Source: Neopusillimonas maritima
Lineage (GTDB): Bacteria > Pseudomonadota > Gammaproteobacteria > Burkholderiales > Burkholderiaceae_B
Strand: one strand, 5' to 3'
Assembly: GCF_040930455.2 (NCBI RefSeq)
Contig: NZ_CP170494.1
DNA: 64,000 nucleotides
Shown here: positions 16,889 to 26,023 of the stretch, one piece after another
How positions within the stretch are numbered: position 1 is the first letter of the stretch
How the letters are laid out: the number at the start of each line of letters is the position of its first letter
The notes under the pieces: generated by a model
Databases searched by the model: none
Told to the model about the DNA's origin: nothing
What the model saw: the letters and a program-made list of their open reading frames with translations, nothing else
Translations under genes and position numbers: made by a program

Positions 16889-19225
16889 TTACTGCCCTTC
16901 CAGGAAGCTGCGAAGCTTATCGGCCCTGCTGGGGTGACGTAACTTGCGCAACGCTTTCGCCTCTATTTGGCGAATACGCTCACGCGTCACATCGAACTGC
17001 TTACCGACTTCCTCAAGCGTTTGGTCAGTGCTCATTTCAACACCGAAACGCATGCGCAACACCTTGGCTTCACGTGGTGTTAAGGAATCAAGCACCTCTT
17101 TGACAACATCACGCATCGAGCCGTGCAAAGCCGAATCGGAAGGCGACAAGTTCGCCAAATCCTCAATGAAGTCGCCCAGATGGGAATCGTCATCGTCACC
17201 GATAGGCGTTTCCATGGAAATGGGCTCTTTGGCAATTTTCAGTATCTTGCGAACCTTGTCTTCCGGCATATCCATTTTTTGCGCCAGGGTAGCCGGATCG
17301 GGCTCAGCACCGGTTTCCTGCAGAATCTGGCGATTGATCCGGTTCATTTTATTGATCGTTTCAATCATGTGTACCGGAATACGGATAGTGCGTGCCTGGT
17401 CGGCAATGGAACGTGTAATGGCCTGACGTATCCACCATGTAGCGTAAGTCGAGAACTTATAACCGCGACGGTATTCAAACTTGTCGACCGCTTTCATCAA
17501 GCCAATATTGCCTTCCTGAATGAGATCCAGGAACTGCAGCCCGCGATTCGTATATTTCTTGGCAATAGAAATAACCAACCTCAAGTTTGCTTCGGTCATT
17601 TCACGCTTGGCTTTGCGCGCCTTGGCTTCGCCCGTAGCCATACGCTTGTTAACGTCTTTCAGATCTTTCAGCGGTAATACCACGCTAACCTGAAGGTCGA
17701 TAAGCTTTTGCTGTGTTTCATGAACAGCAGGCACGTGGCGCTCGAGTGTTTCCGAATAGCCGTGGCCGGCAGCCACTTCTTCCAGAACCCAGTTCAAATT
17801 GGTTTCATTGCCAGGAAAAGCCTTAATGAAATAAGTACGCGACATGCCGGCGCGATCGACACAGATGTGCAAAATCTCACGTTCCAGCTTACGAACCTCA
17901 GCTACCTGGGTGCGCAGTCGATCAGCCAGTTTTTCCACCATTTTGGCCGTAAAGCGAATGCCCATGAGCTCATTAACGATGGCTTCCTGAGCCTCTTTAT
18001 AAGCTGAAGAGCCATAACCTTCGTTCTCGAAGGCCTTACGCATCTTCTCGAACCACTGGCTGACTGCATCGAACTTCTTCAATGATTTAGTGCGCAACAA
18101 CTCCAATTGCTTGCTGCTCATGCCGCCGGCCGGCCCGTCGTCATCTTCGTCGGCGGATACGCCGGAACCGGCATACTCTTCACCGTCTTCGTCAATCAGG
18201 CCATCGACGATTTCATCGATTTGCGCCTGACCGTCGCGTACACGCTGAACATGCTCCAGAATTTCATTCACAGTGGTGGGGCAAGCGGCAATTGCCATCA
18301 CCATGTGCTTCAAGCCGTCTTCGATACGTTTGGCAATTTCAATTTCGCCTTCGCGTGTGAGCAGCTCAACCGTGCCCATTTCGCGCATATACATACGAAC
18401 CGGGTCGGTGGTACGGCCAAAATCGGAATCGACCGTCGTAAGGGCCGCTTCCGCCTCGTCCTCTACGTCGTCATCGCTGGAGGCAACGGGTGCGTTGTCA
18501 TTCAACAGCAACGATTCTGCATCGGGCGCCTGATCGTATACCGAAATGCCCATGTCGCTGAAAGTGCTGATGATGCCGTCAATTGCTTCGGCATCGACCA
18601 AGTCGTCAGGCAAGTGGTCGTTAATTTCGCCGTAGGTTAAGTAACCGCGCTCCTTACCCAACTTAATCAGAATCTTCAAACGATTGCGACGCGCTTCTTG
18701 TTCTTCCGGCGTCAGGTTACGGGCCGGCGTATCTTTCTCGCCTTTGGCACGTTTGCCTCCACGTTTGGAAACCGGCTTAAGGTCAGGGATAACCTCGGCT
18801 TCGACATCCATGTCGTTATCGTCGAAAGCACCATCGTTGTTGGCCGCCTTGGCCGGACGACCAGGGCGACGCCCGGTAGGCGCGGCGCGGGCTTTACGTT
18901 TCTTCGGCTCAGCGCCATCGGTTTCGGTTTTGGCTTTACGGCCTGCCGTCTTGCGGGCCGGCTTATCGACTGCAGCAGCTGCAGCTGCCTGCGTTTTGGC
19001 GGCCGGCGCAGCAGCCTTGGTTGCCTTCTTTACGTCGACTGCCTCGGCTTCGGGGTTGGCCGCCGCCTTGGAGCCACGCGCGGCAGTTTTGCGCGCGGGC
19101 TTCTTTTCTGTTCCTGCTTTTACCGTGGCCTTGCTTTCGCTTTTTGTGGCGGCCATGGTTTTGGGCTTGCGGGTTGCCGACGTTAACTCAACATCGTGCA
19201 AGGTTTTGTCAGTCGCTTTGGTCAT
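16889..19225 (-). CDS. rpoD: RNA polymerase primary sigma factor RpoD (sigma-70)
   Basis: The housekeeping sigma factor that directs core RNA polymerase to -35/-10 promoters. From the ATG at 19225 (GGAAG five bases upstream) it is 778 residues; an upstream in-frame ATG was rejected for lack of a ribosome site. Region 1.1 starts near residue 175. Regions 2-3 contain NLRLVISIAKKYTNRGLQFLDL, GYKFSTYATWWIRQAI and ARTIRIPVHMIETINK. Region 4 ends the protein with the helix-turn-helix TLEEVGKQFDVTRERIRQIE. The first 170 residues are an Ala/Lys-rich extension with two PARKTA-x-R repeats (43-50 and 89-96) and an AT-hook-like GRRPGRPAK at 118-126. Third gene of the macromolecular synthesis operon. Confidence 0.97.
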   Translation of the reverse strand: MTKATDKTLHDVELTSATRKPKTMAATKSESKATVKAGTEKKPARKTAARGSKAAANPEAEAVDVKKATKAAAPAAKTQAAAAAAVDKPARKTAGRKAKTETDGAEPKKRKARAAPTGRRPGRPAKAANNDGAFDDNDMDVEAEVIPDLKPVSKRGGKRAKGEKDTPARNLTPEEQEARRNRLKILIKLGKERGYLTYGEINDHLPDDLVDAEAIDGIISTFSDMGISVYDQAPDAESLLLNDNAPVASSDDDVEDEAEAALTTVDSDFGRTTDPVRMYMREMGTVELLTREGEIEIAKRIEDGLKHMVMAIAACPTTVNEILEHVQRVRDGQAQIDEIVDGLIDEDGEEYAGSGVSADEDDDGPAGGMSSKQLELLRTKSLKKFDAVSQWFEKMRKAFENEGYGSSAYKEAQEAIVNELMGIRFTAKMVEKLADRLRTQVAEVRKLEREILHICVDRAGMSRTYFIKAFPGNETNLNWVLEEVAAGHGYSETLERHVPAVHETQQKLIDLQVSVVLPLKDLKDVNKRMATGEAKARKAKREMTEANLRLVISIAKKYTNRGLQFLDLIQEGNIGLMKAVDKFEYRRGYKFSTYATWWIRQAITRSIADQARTIRIPVHMIETINKMNRINRQILQETGAEPDPATLAQKMDMPEDKVRKILKIAKEPISMETPIGDDDDSHLGDFIEDLANLSPSDSALHGSMRDVVKEVLDSLTPREAKVLRMRFGVEMSTDQTLEEVGKQFDVTRERIRQIEAKALRKLRHPSRADKLRSFLEGQ

Positions 19226-19516
19226 ATTCGCTTCCGAAGACGCACCAACCGTCATTGGACCGCTTATTGGCCAATGCGTGATGCTCAAAAACAGGGTTTT
19301 CTACACCTGGTTGCCCGTTGTTTTTGTTGCTTTCCTCAATAAACACGCCCATTAATAATTAATGCCTGACCACATTCGGGTTACAGGTTGCACAAAAGGC
19401 CATGTTGTGAAGAACGCGCTAAAAACGCGTGGGAAACTAGTAACGTGTAAAACCCTTTATTTTACAATAGTTATTCAAATTCAAACAGTTAAAACGCGTG
19501 AAATATTGCGGCCGGA
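19226..19516 (-). promoter_or_regulatory. 291-base A+T-rich gap between dnaG and rpoD
   Basis: No open frame or RNA gene is evident here. In the minus direction a TAAAAT -10-like hexamer and the perfect palindrome CATTAATAATTAATG (19350-19364) stand out. In related bacteria rpoD has its own promoters in this position, so an rpoD-proximal promoter region with a leader of over 100 bases is likely. I could not fix a convincing -35/-10 pair. Confidence 0.45.
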
Positions 19517-21490
19517 TCAGGATCCCGACAATTTCGCCAACCGTCGGGTCAGGAGTTGATAACGTTCACGCGAAACGGCATCGGGCAAACCCGCCGCGAT
19601 CAGTTCCGATTGTTCCGCACGAATTACATCGACCTCAACTTTATGCATTGCATCGTTCCATTCAGCCATGGGTTCGGGTAAGTCGGTTTGTGTCAAAACA
19701 TCGGTTGAAATCGAGCGCAACACTTCTGCCAGATCGGATTCCGGATCGGCCGCCTGCAAGACTGCACCAACATGGCGCGCCCCGCTACTTCCAATTAATT
19801 CAATTAGCGCTCTTACCATATTTAGATGGGGGCCACGCGCCAAAGTTTCAAGCTGTTGATCTCCCAAGGCATGCACCAGCTCTGGATGCGCCAACAGCAA
19901 CCGCAACAGCCGCTTGGCCAATGGCGTAACAGCACGTGTACGGCTTCTTGGCGAGCCACCGGCTTTCGCCCGACCCGACACACGCGAGGCAGAAGCCGAC
20001 AAACCCGACGCAGAGACTCCCGGCGTGTTTGCGCCGACATCCATGTCATCCATAAAACCGGGCGGCTCCGTAGGGAAATGATCAAATACAGGTTCAAAAT
20101 GCGTATCGTCGGCATAATGTGCTTGCGATGGCTTGTTATGCCGTTCCGGCACACGCGCCGCATTCCGCCACTGCTCAGCCTCCCTCGCTGCGTGCTCACT
20201 TGCCTCCAGATGTGCCGCCAGCTCTTCCGGAGTCAGCTTCACTTGCTGTGCAAACTCGCGCTCAATTTGCACACGCAACGTTGTTTCACGTGGCAGCTGC
20301 AGCAATAGAGGGCGCGCTTCGTGTACACATGCAGCCCGCCCTTCTGCTTCGTTCAGGTTATGCCGTTGAGCCAATTCGTCCAACATGAAGCGCGATAATG
20401 CGGGCGCGCCGGCCACCGTGTCGCGAAACGCTTGAGCGCCATGCTCGCGCACGAAAGAGTCCGGATCATGGTTACTGGGCAGAAATAAAAACCGCAGGGA
20501 AACATCATCGCGCAGTAAGGGCAAACAAGTTTGCAAAGCGCGCCAGGCCGCTTTGCGTCCGGCGCCATCCCCATCAAAACTGAAGACAATCTTGTCAGCC
20601 ACGCGCAGCAACTTTTGGATATGTTGTTCGGTTGTCGCAGTACCGAGTGTCGCCACGGCATTTTCAACGCCCTGTTGCGCCAACCCCACCACATCCATGT
20701 AGCCTTCCACCACCAGCACATGACCTTCGCGCCGAATTGCGTCGCGCCCTTCCCACAACCCGTAGAGTTCCTGGCCCTTTGAGAAAATAGGCGTTTCAGG
20801 TGAGTTAAGGTATTTGGGCTCGCCCTTGCCAATGACGCGTCCGCCAAAACCAATCAAGTGACCTCGGGCATTACGAATGGGAAACATCACCCGTTCGCGA
20901 AAACGATCATAACGACGACCGTCATCCGCCTCTACCACCAAACCGGCTTCGACCAACAAAGGGTCTTCATAATTATTGAAAACTGTCGCCAACCCCCGGC
21001 GATCATGACCGGACCATCCCAAACCAAAGCGTGCAGCAACCTCCCCCGACAAGCCGCGATCTTTCAGATATCGGATTGCCGCCTGTGAGGCTTTTAACGA
21101 CTGCAGATAAAACCGCTGCGCGGATTCCAGCGCCAGCTGATGGCGAGATACCTCTTCCTTGCGGCGTCTGGATGCTTCACGCGACTGAGGCGAACGTGGC
21201 GCTTCCGGTACCGTCATCCCTACGCCGGCTGCCAACGAACGGACCGCTTCCGGGAAACTGGCCCCGGTATGTTCCATTAAAAATGTGATTGCCGATCCAT
21301 GCGCGCCGCAACCAAAACAGTGGTAGAACTGCTTGGTGGGACTGACGGTAAAAGAAGGGGATTTTTCGTTGTGGAAAGGACAGAGGCCAAGCAAGTTGGC
21401 CCCACCTTTCTTCAATTGCACGTACCGCCCGACGACGTCGGCTACATCAACCCGGGCGAGTAGTTCCTGTACAAAGGACTCGGGGATCAA
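19517..21490 (-). CDS. dnaG: DNA primase DnaG
   Basis: Synthesises RNA primers at the replication fork, working with DnaB helicase. The protein has 657 residues. The N-terminal zinc-binding domain has CPFHNEKSPSF and FYHCFGCGAHG (Cys-His-Cys-Cys set, about residues 38-65). The RNA polymerase core carries the TOPRIM motif VLVVEGYMDVVGLAQQG and the acidic FSFDGDGAGRKAA. A linker of low complexity (Ser/Ala/Gly rich, about residues 480-520) precedes the helicase-binding C-terminal domain. The start is a TTG (21490) whose TTGA overlaps the rpsU stop; no ATG is available and no ribosome site is visible, so translation is probably coupled to rpsU. Confidence 0.96.
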   Translation of the reverse strand: MIPESFVQELLARVDVADVVGRYVQLKKGGANLLGLCPFHNEKSPSFTVSPTKQFYHCFGCGAHGSAITFLMEHTGASFPEAVRSLAAGVGMTVPEAPRSPQSREASRRRKEEVSRHQLALESAQRFYLQSLKASQAAIRYLKDRGLSGEVAARFGLGWSGHDRRGLATVFNNYEDPLLVEAGLVVEADDGRRYDRFRERVMFPIRNARGHLIGFGGRVIGKGEPKYLNSPETPIFSKGQELYGLWEGRDAIRREGHVLVVEGYMDVVGLAQQGVENAVATLGTATTEQHIQKLLRVADKIVFSFDGDGAGRKAAWRALQTCLPLLRDDVSLRFLFLPSNHDPDSFVREHGAQAFRDTVAGAPALSRFMLDELAQRHNLNEAEGRAACVHEARPLLLQLPRETTLRVQIEREFAQQVKLTPEELAAHLEASEHAAREAEQWRNAARVPERHNKPSQAHYADDTHFEPVFDHFPTEPPGFMDDMDVGANTPGVSASGLSASASRVSGRAKAGGSPRSRTRAVTPLAKRLLRLLLAHPELVHALGDQQLETLARGPHLNMVRALIELIGSSGARHVGAVLQAADPESDLAEVLRSISTDVLTQTDLPEPMAEWNDAMHKVEVDVIRAEQSELIAAGLPDAVSRERYQLLTRRLAKLSGS

Positions 21491-21699
21491 TACAGACGAG
21501 GAGGCAGTTGCTGGCTACGCAAACGCTTATAGTGGCGCTTTACGGCAGCAGCGTGCTTACGCTTACGCTCGGCCGTTGGCTTTTCATAAAATTCACGCGA
21601 ACGCAGCTCGGTTAACAAACCGTTTTTTTCAATAGTGCGTTTGAAGCGACGCAATGCGGCTTCAAAAGGCTCGTTTTCTTTTAAGCGAACAGTTGGCAT
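21487..21699 (-). CDS. rpsU: 30S ribosomal protein S21
   Basis: The small basic S21 protein of the 30S subunit, needed for base-pairing of the 16S 3' end with ribosome-binding sites. It has 70 residues, the usual family length, with MPTVRLKENEPFEAALRRF and a Lys/Arg-rich C terminus (KRKHAAAVKRHYKRLRSQ). It is the first gene of rpsU-dnaG-rpoD, which links translation, replication and transcription. Its stop overlaps the TTG start of dnaG. It follows a phosphoribosyltransferase gene by only 53 bases, so some readthrough from upstream is possible. Confidence 0.96.
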   Translation of the reverse strand: MPTVRLKENEPFEAALRRFKRTIEKNGLLTELRSREFYEKPTAERKRKHAAAVKRHYKRLRSQQLPPRLY

Positions 21700-21738
21700 A
21701 AAGTATTCGATATCCGGTACAGGTTAATTAAGCCCTAA

Positions 21739-21766
21739 ATTCTACCATGTTTTCAGGAATTGCGAA
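21739..21766 (-). promoter_or_regulatory. Possible promoter of rpsU-dnaG-rpoD
   Basis: On the minus strand a TAGAAT -10 hexamer (21744-21739) lies about 40 bases before rpsU, with TTCGCA (four of six) 16 bases upstream inside the end of the phosphoribosyltransferase gene. Confidence 0.35.
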
Positions 21767-22298
21767 CCCCTTTTCGCACCCAGGCTTCCAATTGATGCGG
21801 ACGCAAACTGTCGTAATCCTCGAAAGGCTGATGAATCCAGGGGTTCGTGGGCAGCTTGTCGACATAATAATCAGGGTGGGCTTTGGCATGCCCTTTCCAC
21901 CACAACACGGCACTACGCAACTCGGTAATGTCGGGGAACTGTTCACGCAAATGCTCGCCTACGCGAATAAACGTCATACCGGTATCGACCATGTCGTCGA
22001 CCAACAGCACTTTGCCGTCGAGCGTGCCGCGGGTAATCGTAATAAATTGGGCAATGTCGAGCTTGCCCTGTTGCGTGCCGGCGGCTTCACGATAGCTGCT
22101 CGTGGCCAGTATGCCCAAGGGTACGTCGAAAATGCGCGAAAGAATATCACCTACCCGCATACCGCCGCGCGCCAGGCAGATAATTTTCTCAAACTCCCAA
22201 CCCGACTCATGAATCGTTAGAGCAAGACGGTCGATTAAAGCGTGGTATTCATCCCACGATACCCAAAGATCACGGTCGGTGCTGGGGGGCAAATTCAT
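21753..22298 (-). CDS. Purine-type phosphoribosyltransferase
   Basis: A type I phosphoribosyltransferase of 181 residues that probably joins a purine base (xanthine, guanine or hypoxanthine) to PRPP. The PRPP-binding motif VLLVDDMVDTGMT lies at about residues 96-108, and an ICLARGGMRVGDIL segment forms the early flexible-loop side. The C-terminal LPTNPWIHQPFEDYD resembles the base-binding hood of XGPRT-like enzymes. It lies 85 bases downstream of purA, with an intrinsic terminator between them, so it is only loosely linked to the adenylosuccinate synthase gene. The exact base preference is not established by sequence. Confidence 0.85.
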   Translation of the reverse strand: MNLPPSTDRDLWVSWDEYHALIDRLALTIHESGWEFEKIICLARGGMRVGDILSRIFDVPLGILATSSYREAAGTQQGKLDIAQFITITRGTLDGKVLLVDDMVDTGMTFIRVGEHLREQFPDITELRSAVLWWKGHAKAHPDYYVDKLPTNPWIHQPFEDYDSLRPHQLEAWVRKGVRNS

Positions 22299-22337
22299 GA
22301 AAACAGTTCCTGTGTAGCGAAAAGAGTCCGTAATAAT

Positions 22338-22376
22338 AAACCCACACAGGCTTCAGGAAAAGACCTGTGCGGGTTT
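22338..22376 (-). terminator. Intrinsic terminator after purA
   Basis: A 13-base stem with one mismatch (22338-22350 with 22364-22376) lies eight bases beyond the purA stop and is followed in the minus direction by TTTATTATTA. It separates purA from the phosphoribosyltransferase gene. Confidence 0.75.
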
Positions 22377-22383
22377 AAAGTGA

Positions 22384-23679
22384 TTAGTTTTTGAACGGAT
22401 GGCGCAGCACAATGGTTTCCATGCGATCAGGACCAGTTGAGACCATGTCGATAGGAACATCGCACACTTGGGCGATACGCTCAAGATAACGACGCGCATT
22501 CACAGGAAGTTGGTCGTACTGGGTTACACCCACTGTTGAGTCTTGCCAACCGGCCATTTCTTCTAAAACCGGCTCCGCTTCAGATGCGGCCTGCGCCCCT
22601 GGCGGCAAAGCGTCGAGAAACTGGCCCTTGTAGCGATAACCGACCCCGATACGAATGGTTTCCAGGCCGTCCAGGACATCGAGCTTGGTGACACACAAAC
22701 CCGAAATGCCATTAATCATGACCGACCGTTTCATCGCAGCGCCATCGAACCAACCGCAACGGCGCGGGCGACCGGTGACCGAGCCAAACTCATGCCCGAC
22801 TTTGGCAAGATGAGCGCCTATGTCGTCGTGCAGCTCTGTCGGGAACGGACCTGAACCCACACGCGTGGTATAAGCTTTTGCAATGCCCAAAACATAATTC
22901 AACGACTGCGGCCCGACACCCGCACCTGCGGCAGCTGCACCGGCAATACAATTGCTGCTTGTCACAAAGGGGTACGTGCCATGGTCGATGTCGAGCAAAG
23001 CACCCTGCGCCCCTTCAAACAACAAGGTTTGACCGGCTTTTTGAGCCACATGCAAATTGGCGGAAACGTCGGCCACCATGGGTTTGATTTGTTCGCCCAA
23101 CGCCAGCGCCTGATCGCGCACTTCGTTAACCGAAACGGCCTCAGCGCCCAAATATTGCGTTAGAACGAAGTTATGGTAGTCAAGCGCTTCTTCAAGCTTG
23201 GCATCGAATACATCCAAATCATAGAGATCTTGCACGCGAATGGCGCGGCGCGCGACCTTATCTTCGTAAGCCGGCCCAATCCCCCTTCCGGTCGTACCAA
23301 TTTTTCCGTCACCCTTACGTTTTTCACGGGCCTGATCAATCGCAATATGATAGGGAAGAATCAGCGGGCAGGACCACGAGATTTGCAGGCGCGAACGCAC
23401 ATCGATACCGGCTTCTTCAAGCTCACCGATTTCTTTCAGCAAGGCATCCGGCGACAACACTACCCCATTACCAATGTAGCAGGTCACACCGGCGTGCATA
23501 ATACCCGAGGGAATCAGGCGCAAAATGGTTTTGGTGCCGTTAATCCATAAAGTATGGCCGGCATTATGCCCACCCTGAAAGCGCACCACGCCATTGGCGG
23601 ACTCAGCCAGCCAATCAACAATCTTTCCTTTGCCTTCGTCACCCCATTGGGTGCCGATTACCACGATATTCTTGCTCAT
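22384..23679 (-). CDS. purA: Adenylosuccinate synthase
   Basis: Catalyses GTP-dependent joining of IMP and aspartate to adenylosuccinate, the first committed step to AMP. At 431 residues it is family length. The GTP-binding P-loop-like GTQWGDEGKGKIVDWL (about residues 8-23), RFQGGHNAGHTLWING, the IMP-site GTTGRGIGPAYEDK and the C-terminal TKLDVLDGLETI guanine-specificity motif are all present. It lies 99 bases after hisZ on the same strand, an arrangement shared by many betaproteobacteria. Confidence 0.97.
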   Translation of the reverse strand: MSKNIVVIGTQWGDEGKGKIVDWLAESANGVVRFQGGHNAGHTLWINGTKTILRLIPSGIMHAGVTCYIGNGVVLSPDALLKEIGELEEAGIDVRSRLQISWSCPLILPYHIAIDQAREKRKGDGKIGTTGRGIGPAYEDKVARRAIRVQDLYDLDVFDAKLEEALDYHNFVLTQYLGAEAVSVNEVRDQALALGEQIKPMVADVSANLHVAQKAGQTLLFEGAQGALLDIDHGTYPFVTSSNCIAGAAAAGAGVGPQSLNYVLGIAKAYTTRVGSGPFPTELHDDIGAHLAKVGHEFGSVTGRPRRCGWFDGAAMKRSVMINGISGLCVTKLDVLDGLETIRIGVGYRYKGQFLDALPPGAQAASEAEPVLEEMAGWQDSTVGVTQYDQLPVNARRYLERIAQVCDVPIDMVSTGPDRMETIVLRHPFKN

Positions 23680-23778
23680 GTTGCGTAATAAAATAAAAGC
23701 CGTGTTGGCTTGAAAATTAAATGATGCGCCGCCTTCGAATCAAACCCGGGCCGGCGCCCTATATTTACTGATTCCTGA

Positions 23779-24942
23779 CTAAACGACCGACTCAACCTGC
23801 CACCGGCCATTGGACAGCACCAATTCACGATCGATATTAAATTCGTCGAGTGAGTGCGATTGCCCCGGCAAGACCTGAACCACGATCTCACCTGCTTCGC
23901 GTAACTTGCGAATAGCCTGTATCAGCGCTGCATCGGTTCCCCACGGTGCTTGAATGGCAGTCGCCAGAGGAGCCGGCTCTAACCCTGACGACAGCTTACG
24001 CAAGTCCAGACTAAAACCCGTTGCCGGGCGAGCCCGACCGAAAGCTTTACCTACGCCGTCATAGCGGCCACCACGCACCACCGCGTTGTGCCAGCCCTGG
24101 GCATAAACAGCGAATACCACCCCGGTGTGATACGCATAACCGGTGCCGATATCAGCCAGGTCGACGCTAAAGTCATAGTCGGGTAACGCCTGAATAAGCG
24201 TTTGCATGTCGTGTACCGCTTTCTGGATAGCGGGCAATGACGGCAAGCTGCGTAACGCCCGCTCAAGCACCGACACACCACCATACAGGCCCGGCAACGT
24301 GAGCAGCGCCTCAACCAAGTCGCCCCGAACTTGCCCGGCCTGTGCACATAACGCTTGAATGCCGGACTGATCTTTTGCTGCCACACATTCCGACAACTCT
24401 GCCTCGATTTCAGCCAAGGCGGGGTCGGCCGCCACAATGGCGCGAAAAATACCAGGATGCCCAAGGTCGAGTCGCGGACGCGGCACTCCCGCACGTTGCA
24501 CGCTTTCAAGTGCCATTTGAATGATCTGGATATCGGCCTCGACACCCTCATGACCAAACACTTCAGCACCAATTTGCAAAAGCTCGCGATCAGACAGAAG
24601 ATCTGCCGGACGCGCATGCAATACGGTACCGCAGTAGCACAATCGCGTCACGCCGGTGCGATTCAGCAAATGCGCATCTATGCGGGAAACCTGAGGGGTG
24701 ATATCGGCACGAACCCCTAATGTACGACCCGATAACTGATCAACCAACTTGCATGTGCGCAAGTTTAGATCGGAACCTGAGCCGGACAAAAGAGAGTCAA
24801 GATATTCAACGAGCGGTGGCGCCACTAACTCGAAGCCGTGGGAACGGTATAAATCAAGTAATTCGCGGCGCAACTCTTCGATACGACGTGCTTCTGCAGG
24901 AAGGATATCTGCCAGATTTTCCGGCAATAACCATTTCGACAT
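23779..24942 (-). CDS. hisZ: ATP phosphoribosyltransferase regulatory subunit HisZ
   Basis: A catalytically inactive paralogue of histidyl-tRNA synthetase that forms a hetero-octamer with the short form of HisG and makes it active and feedback-regulated by histidine in the first step of histidine synthesis. It is 387 residues, shorter than HisS, with the class II-like core: DLYRSHGFELVAPPLVEYLDS, DITPQVSRIDAH (motif-2 region) and ARPATGFSLDLRKL near the end. The HisS anticodon-binding domain is absent. It starts 45 bases beyond the hfl terminator, so it probably has its own promoter. Its presence implies that hisG elsewhere encodes the short form. Confidence 0.93.
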   Translation of the reverse strand: MSKWLLPENLADILPAEARRIEELRRELLDLYRSHGFELVAPPLVEYLDSLLSGSGSDLNLRTCKLVDQLSGRTLGVRADITPQVSRIDAHLLNRTGVTRLCYCGTVLHARPADLLSDRELLQIGAEVFGHEGVEADIQIIQMALESVQRAGVPRPRLDLGHPGIFRAIVAADPALAEIEAELSECVAAKDQSGIQALCAQAGQVRGDLVEALLTLPGLYGGVSVLERALRSLPSLPAIQKAVHDMQTLIQALPDYDFSVDLADIGTGYAYHTGVVFAVYAQGWHNAVVRGGRYDGVGKAFGRARPATGFSLDLRKLSSGLEPAPLATAIQAPWGTDAALIQAIRKLREAGEIVVQVLPGQSHSLDEFNIDRELVLSNGRWQVESVV

Positions 24943-24987
24943 TTTTTAGCGCCCTGATGAACCTGGGTATGGCGTTAATCAAACAAA

Positions 24988-25021
24988 AAGCGACTTGGGG
25001 CGTAAGCCCGCCAAGTCGCTT
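24988..25021 (-). terminator. Intrinsic terminator of the hfq-hfl operon
   Basis: An 11-base-pair perfect outer stem (24988-24998 with 25011-25021) with a small inner helix is followed in the minus direction by a T run (CTTTTTGTTTG). It lies between hflC and hisZ. Confidence 0.88.
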
Positions 25022-25101
25022 GCGGATGGTAATTCAACTTACGGCGTATTGTAGCGTGTTGAGACCATTTTTCAAAGTGAAGGTGACACTTGGGAAGTAA
25101 A

Positions 25102-25123
25102 GGCAGCCGCCCTAACGGCTGCC
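25102..25123 (-). terminator. Hairpin over the hflC stop codon
   Basis: GGCAGCCG (25102-25109) pairs with CGGCTGCC (25116-25123) around the hflC stop at 25112-25114. The T tract after it is short (CTTTAC), so it may be a minor terminator or a 3'-end stabiliser ahead of the strong terminator at 24988-25021. Confidence 0.45.
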
Positions 25124-26011
25124 CGCTCCTTCTTGGGCTTGTCCACCTTGCGGATTACCCCAGAACCGGAAGAAGTCGGTATCCGGGCTGATCACCAGCG
25201 TGTCGTTTTTGTTGGAAAACGCGGACCGATAACTTTCCAAACTACGGTAGAAACTATAGAAGTCGGGATTCTTGCCGTAGGTTTCCGAATAAATTGCTGC
25301 GGCATCGGCATCACCTTCACCACGAATATTCTGGGCGTCGGCATAGGCCTTCGCTAAAATTTCTTCACGCTCACGGTCGGCCTGGGCACGAATTCGCTCA
25401 CTTTCCGCCGAACCAGTTGCACGCAAACGATTGGCCTCTTCTTTACGTTCGGCTTCCATACGGCGATAAACCGATTCCGAAATTTCGGGCGAAAAATCGA
25501 TGCGGATAAGACGAACGTCAACCACATCAACACCCAACGGCGCCGCGCGACGCGCCACATTAGCCAAAATTTCATCCATGATGTCGCCGCGTTCGCTGGA
25601 CACCACCTGCTTCACCGTGCGCACGTTCACGGCTGCGTTCAAGGCATCGCGGATTTGCGCGCTAAGGCGTTCTTCGGCTGCTGTTTTATTCAAACCGAAA
25701 GTGACGTAGTACTGTCGTGGATCACTGATACGCCATTTGGCATAAGAATCAATAAGCAGATTCTTCTTTTCAGCCGTTTGAATACGCTCAGGGTCTTGCG
25801 ACTCGATGGTTTGAAGACGTTTATCGAGCCGGACGACGTTTTCAAACGGAGGGGGCAGCTTGAAATACAAACCGGGTTCAGTGATGGTGTCGCGCACTTC
25901 ACCCAATGCAAAAACCAGCGCGGCATCGCGTTCGCGCACTATGAAAACACAAGAGGAGGCAACGGCCAATAAAATGACCAGACCAACCAGATACGGGAAA
26001 AAACGTGGCAT
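25112..26011 (-). CDS. hflC: HflC, SPFH-domain modulator of FtsH protease
   Basis: An inner-membrane protein that forms with HflK the large cage around the AAA protease FtsH and modulates degradation of membrane and soluble substrates. It has 299 residues: an N-terminal signal anchor (LVGLVILLAVASSCVFIV) followed by the SPFH/prohibitin domain with ERDAALVFALGEVRDTI, and a coiled-coil segment rich in Glu/Arg/Ala (EAERKEEANRLRATGSAESERIRAQADRE). It lies 12 bases after hflK. The family's GEGDADAAAIYSETYG-like segment is present near residue 235. Confidence 0.95.
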   Translation of the reverse strand: MPRFFPYLVGLVILLAVASSCVFIVRERDAALVFALGEVRDTITEPGLYFKLPPPFENVVRLDKRLQTIESQDPERIQTAEKKNLLIDSYAKWRISDPRQYYVTFGLNKTAAEERLSAQIRDALNAAVNVRTVKQVVSSERGDIMDEILANVARRAAPLGVDVVDVRLIRIDFSPEISESVYRRMEAERKEEANRLRATGSAESERIRAQADREREEILAKAYADAQNIRGEGDADAAAIYSETYGKNPDFYSFYRSLESYRSAFSNKNDTLVISPDTDFFRFWGNPQGGQAQEGAGSR

Positions 26012-26023
26012 GGGGCGGCCTCC

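Noticed and set aside
18107..18640. A 177-residue plus-strand frame opposite the middle of rpoD.
   Set aside because: Antisense to a conserved sigma-factor region; no start signals and no recognisable protein features.
18684..19355. A 223-residue Ala/Arg-rich plus-strand frame opposite the start of rpoD.
   Set aside because: It arises from the low-complexity Lys/Ala codons of the RpoD extension read in reverse. It has no ribosome site and no family pattern.
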